A stretch of 64,000 nucleotides of DNA from an uncultured Schlesneria sp. (lineage in GTDB: Bacteria > Planctomycetota > Planctomycetia > Planctomycetales > Planctomycetaceae), in assembly GCA_903858935.1 (NCBI GenBank), contig CAIOKO010000138.1, positions 1-64,000 of the forward strand. Direction: 5' to 3'. The notes beneath the pieces are model-generated. The model was not told the origin of the DNA, searched no databases, and saw nothing but the letters and a program-made list of their open reading frames with translations. The translations under genes were made by a program, and so were the position numbers. Numbering within the stretch: the first letter of the stretch is position 1; each line of letters opens with the position of its first letter. This document shows, piece after piece, positions 61,497 to 64,000 of the stretch.

Positions 61497-63241
61497 CAAC
61501 ATCAGCCTGGATGGAAATTGGACTTTACCTGGTCGTATTACTGGCGTTGGTCAGGCCGCTCGGCTGGTACATGGCACGAGTCTACACTGGACAACCATGC
61601 GGACTGGACCGAATCATTGGCCCGGCTGAGCGGTTGATCTACCGCCTTTGTGGTATTCGCCCTGAAACGGAAATGAATTGGCCGACGTACGCCATTGCAA
61701 TGCTCGTCTTCAACGGTCTCGGCGTCGTCTCCGTCTACGTGCTGCTACGAGCCCAAGTCTGGCTGCCACTCAATCCTCAACACTTGCCGGAGGTTTCTCC
61801 GGACCTCGCGTTCAACACCGCGATCAGCTTCGCCACGAATACGAACTGGCAAGCTTACAGTGGCGAAAGCGCCTTAAGCTACTTGACCCAGATGCTGGGA
61901 CTATCTGTGCAAAACTTTCTCTCGGCAGCATCTGGCATGGCGGTACTCATCGCCTTGATACGAGGAATCACTCGGCGGCTGACAGAAACGATTGGAAACT
62001 TTTGGGTCGATGTGACGCGAAGTACGCTGTATGTCCTGCTTCCGCTCTCACTATTGCTGGCGGTCGTTCTCACGTCGCAGGGGGTCGTCCAGACGTTTTC
62101 CCCTGCGATTGAAGTGACGTTGGTGGAATCGACCACTGACGCTGAAGGAAAGCCCGTCACGACACAGACCATTCCCATGGGGCCTGCAGCATCACAAATC
62201 GCAATTAAGCAATTAGGAACGAACGGCGGCGGATTTTTCGGAGTCAATTCGGCACATCCGCTTGAAAACACGACACCGCTGAGTAATTTCCTTCAAGCTA
62301 TTTCAATTCTGCTGATCGCAGCCGCACTGTGTTATACGTTCGGCGAAATGGTCGGTGATCGGCGTCAGGGGTGGGCAATCCTGGCCGCCATGCTATTAGT
62401 TTTTGTCCCAATGTTATCGCTATGTCTCTGGGCCGAGCAGGCTGGAAATCCGCGATTGACTGAACTTGGCGTCGATCAATCAGCCAACGACTTTCAGAGC
62501 GGCGGTAACATGGAAGGGAAAGAGGTTCGATTCGGTGTTCCCGCGTCGTCCCTTTGGGCGACTGCCACCACCGCAGCATCCAATGGAAGCGTCAACGCGA
62601 TGCACGATTCGTTTACTCCGCTGGGCGGGCTCGTCCCACTGGTCATGATGCAGCTTGGAGAGGTGGTCTTTGGCGGCGTTGGCAGTGGACTTTACGGGAT
62701 GTTGATCTTCGCCATCCTCTCCGTATTCATCGCTGGATTGATGGTCGGTCGGACACCCGAATTTCTCGGCAAAAAGATCGAAGCCTACGAAATGAAAATG
62801 GCATCGCTTGTGGTTCTGATTCCACCGATACTCGTTCTCGGAGGAACGGCCATTGCCGTCTCATTGGATCTCGGGCGGGTTGGTGTTTCCAATCCTGGAC
62901 CGCACGGATTCACCCAGATTCTGTATGCACTGTCGTCAGCAGGTAACAACAATGGTAGCGCCTTTGCCGGATTGAGTGTAAATACACCGTTCTATAACTG
63001 CCTGCTCGGGGCCGCGATGCTGATCTCGCGATACTGGCTGATGATCCCGGTCCTGGCAATCGCTGGTTCTCTGGCGAAAAAGAAGTATACGCCGCCATCT
63101 GCCGGAACCCTGCCAACACACACGCCGTTATTCATCGTTCTGCTGGCGGGAATGGTCATGCTCGTTGGAGCACTAACATTTGTTCCCGCATTGGCATTGG
63201 GCCCGGTGATCGAACACTTACAACTCACGGCCACTCGTTAA
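61493..63241 (+). CDS. kdpA: KdpA, potassium-binding and translocating subunit
   Basis: A 582-residue channel-like subunit of the KdpFABC high-affinity potassium pump in the cytoplasmic membrane. It has about ten membrane helices and four pore-loop regions, including TNTNWQAYSGE, GTNGGGFFGVNSAHPLENTTP, and SSAGNNNGSAFAG. The start overlaps kdpF (ATGA). Length is normal. kdpB follows after 72 bases. The operon normally switches on under potassium limitation through KdpDE, whose genes are not in the window. Confidence 0.97.
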   Translation: MTTSAWMEIGLYLVVLLALVRPLGWYMARVYTGQPCGLDRIIGPAERLIYRLCGIRPETEMNWPTYAIAMLVFNGLGVVSVYVLLRAQVWLPLNPQHLPEVSPDLAFNTAISFATNTNWQAYSGESALSYLTQMLGLSVQNFLSAASGMAVLIALIRGITRRLTETIGNFWVDVTRSTLYVLLPLSLLLAVVLTSQGVVQTFSPAIEVTLVESTTDAEGKPVTTQTIPMGPAASQIAIKQLGTNGGGFFGVNSAHPLENTTPLSNFLQAISILLIAAALCYTFGEMVGDRRQGWAILAAMLLVFVPMLSLCLWAEQAGNPRLTELGVDQSANDFQSGGNMEGKEVRFGVPASSLWATATTAASNGSVNAMHDSFTPLGGLVPLVMMQLGEVVFGGVGSGLYGMLIFAILSVFIAGLMVGRTPEFLGKKIEAYEMKMASLVVLIPPILVLGGTAIAVSLDLGRVGVSNPGPHGFTQILYALSSAGNNNGSAFAGLSVNTPFYNCLLGAAMLISRYWLMIPVLAIAGSLAKKKYTPPSAGTLPTHTPLFIVLLAGMVMLVGALTFVPALALGPVIEHLQLTATR

Positions 63242-63313
63242 GTACCGCCATTTCTGTGACGTCGTACGCCACGAATTGTGCTGCTACACGATTGTGTCCA
63301 AAGGAGAAATGAT

Positions 63314-64000
63314 ATGTCTTCAAGAACGTCCTGTCCGCTATTCGATGTTCCGATCGTCAAGAGAGCGATCTGGGAGGCGATTAGTAAACTTTCGCCACGA
63401 CATCAGCTTCGCAATCCCGTGATGTTTACAGTCTTCCTCGCCAGTATCCTGACCACGATTTTTGCATTCCGCGCGCTGTCGTTTCCAGGTACTGAGTCAC
63501 CTGCCTTCGTCGGTGGGATTGCAGCATGGCTTTGGTTTACGCTGCTGTTTGCAAACTTTGCAGAAGCAATGGCCGAGGGTCGCGGCAAAGCACAAGCCGA
63601 CGCCCTGCGCAAATCGCGCCAAGAGGTGATGGCCTGCCGGGTCGTCGGTCATCGCTTTGAGAACGTTACTTCATCCCAATTGAAAAAAGGAGACGTAATC
63701 CTTGTCAAAGCGGGTGAATTAATACCGATTGACGGCGAAGTGATCGAAGGAGTCGCGTCGGTCGACGAAAGCGCAATAACTGGCGAAAGTGCTCCCGTCA
63801 TTCGCGAGAGCGGTGGTGATCGAAGCGCTGTCACAGGAGGGACTCGAGTGATTTCTGATTCACTGACGATTCGCGCGACCTCCAGTCCAGGAGAGAGCTT
63901 CCTTGATCGCATGATCAGCATGGTAGAAGGGGCCAAACGACAGAAAACCCCGAACGAAATTGCCCTCGATATTCTTCTCGCCGCGATGACGATTGTCTTT
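63314..64000 (+). CDS. kdpB: KdpB, ATPase subunit (cut by the window end)
   Basis: The first 229 residues of the P-type ATPase KdpB. AAGGAG lies eight bases before the ATG. Visible features are the first membrane helices ([15 protein letters not shown] and [18 protein letters not shown]), the [20 protein letters not shown] motif, and the actuator domain with the dephosphorylation motif [11 protein letters not shown]. The phosphorylated aspartate in DKTGT lies beyond the window. The frame is open to the last base with no interruption. Confidence 0.97.
   Translation, partial: MSSRTSCPLFDVPIVKRAIWEAISKLSPRHQLRNPVMFTVFLASILTTIFAFRALSFPGTESPAFVGGIAAWLWFTLLFANFAEAMAEGRGKAQADALRKSRQEVMACRVVGHRFENVTSSQLKKGDVILVKAGELIPIDGEVIEGVASVDESAITGESAPVIRESGGDRSAVTGGTRVISDSLTIRATSSPGESFLDRMISMVEGAKRQKTPNEIALDILLAAMTIVF

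Overview
The window reads as chromosome of a planctomycete, by inference from gene content rather than from any marker gene. It carries a Cys-rich YTV-type surface protein, DUF1080 and DUF1571 proteins, three exported PQQ-type beta-propeller proteins, many exported proteins of unknown function, and weak or absent Shine-Dalgarno sites before many genes. There are no rRNA or tRNA genes, no CRISPR array and no recognisable transposase. Most of it is ordinary chromosome, with two lipid or secondary-metabolite type gene sets and several short repeat elements.

Layout. 0.3-6.4 kb: an SH3-domain exported protein, a cysteine synthase family enzyme, ClpX on the opposite strand, a small membrane protein, and an unknown gene paired with KDPG aldolase. 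7.2-8.7 kb: the YTV-type protein with a clear terminator. 8.7-12.3 kb (minus strand): a compact operon of exported alpha/beta hydrolase, acyl-AMP ligase, free-standing acyl carrier protein and an E2/CAT-fold acyltransferase lacking a lipoyl domain. It is followed by a TauD-type dioxygenase gene on the other strand. 14-17.1 kb: small exported or membrane proteins of unknown function. 17.2-20 kb: LarC with a His/Asp tail, divergent from ArgJ. 20-25.9 kb: a metallo-beta-lactamase-fold protein, a SpoIIE-type phosphatase, a large unknown protein and an amidohydrolase.

24.8-37.7 kb (minus strand) is probably one transcription unit, in the order pfaD-like, pfaA-like (2510 residues: KS-AT-4xACP-KR-DH), DUF1080, DUF5009-type membrane acyltransferase, amidohydrolase. 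PfaD and PfaA homologues act together in iterative PUFA-type synthases. The chain-length-factor/second-DH protein (PfaC), PfaB and a phosphopantetheinyl transferase are not in the window.

37.9-48.1 kb: two beta-propeller proteins, a DUF455 ferritin-like gene and a flavodoxin gene bracketed by two direct copies of an approximately 250-290 bp palindromic repeat, an exported coiled-coil protein, a di-heme cytochrome c, an MFS transporter and a membrane protein. 48.2-56.6 kb: a 1542-residue PQQ/TPR protein, a divergent ABC exporter and another propeller protein. 56.7-59.3 kb: MurJ and YgfZ in tandem. 59.4-60.8 kb: a strong orphan terminator that may mark a small RNA, then a DUF1571 protein. 61.1-64 kb: the start of a kdp potassium-transport operon (small membrane ORF, kdpF, kdpA, and kdpB cut by the window end).

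Several starts were moved inward from the longest open frame on the basis of ribosome binding sites, signal peptides or ATGA overlaps; each entry gives the reason. All function calls come from reading motifs by eye; no database search was run.
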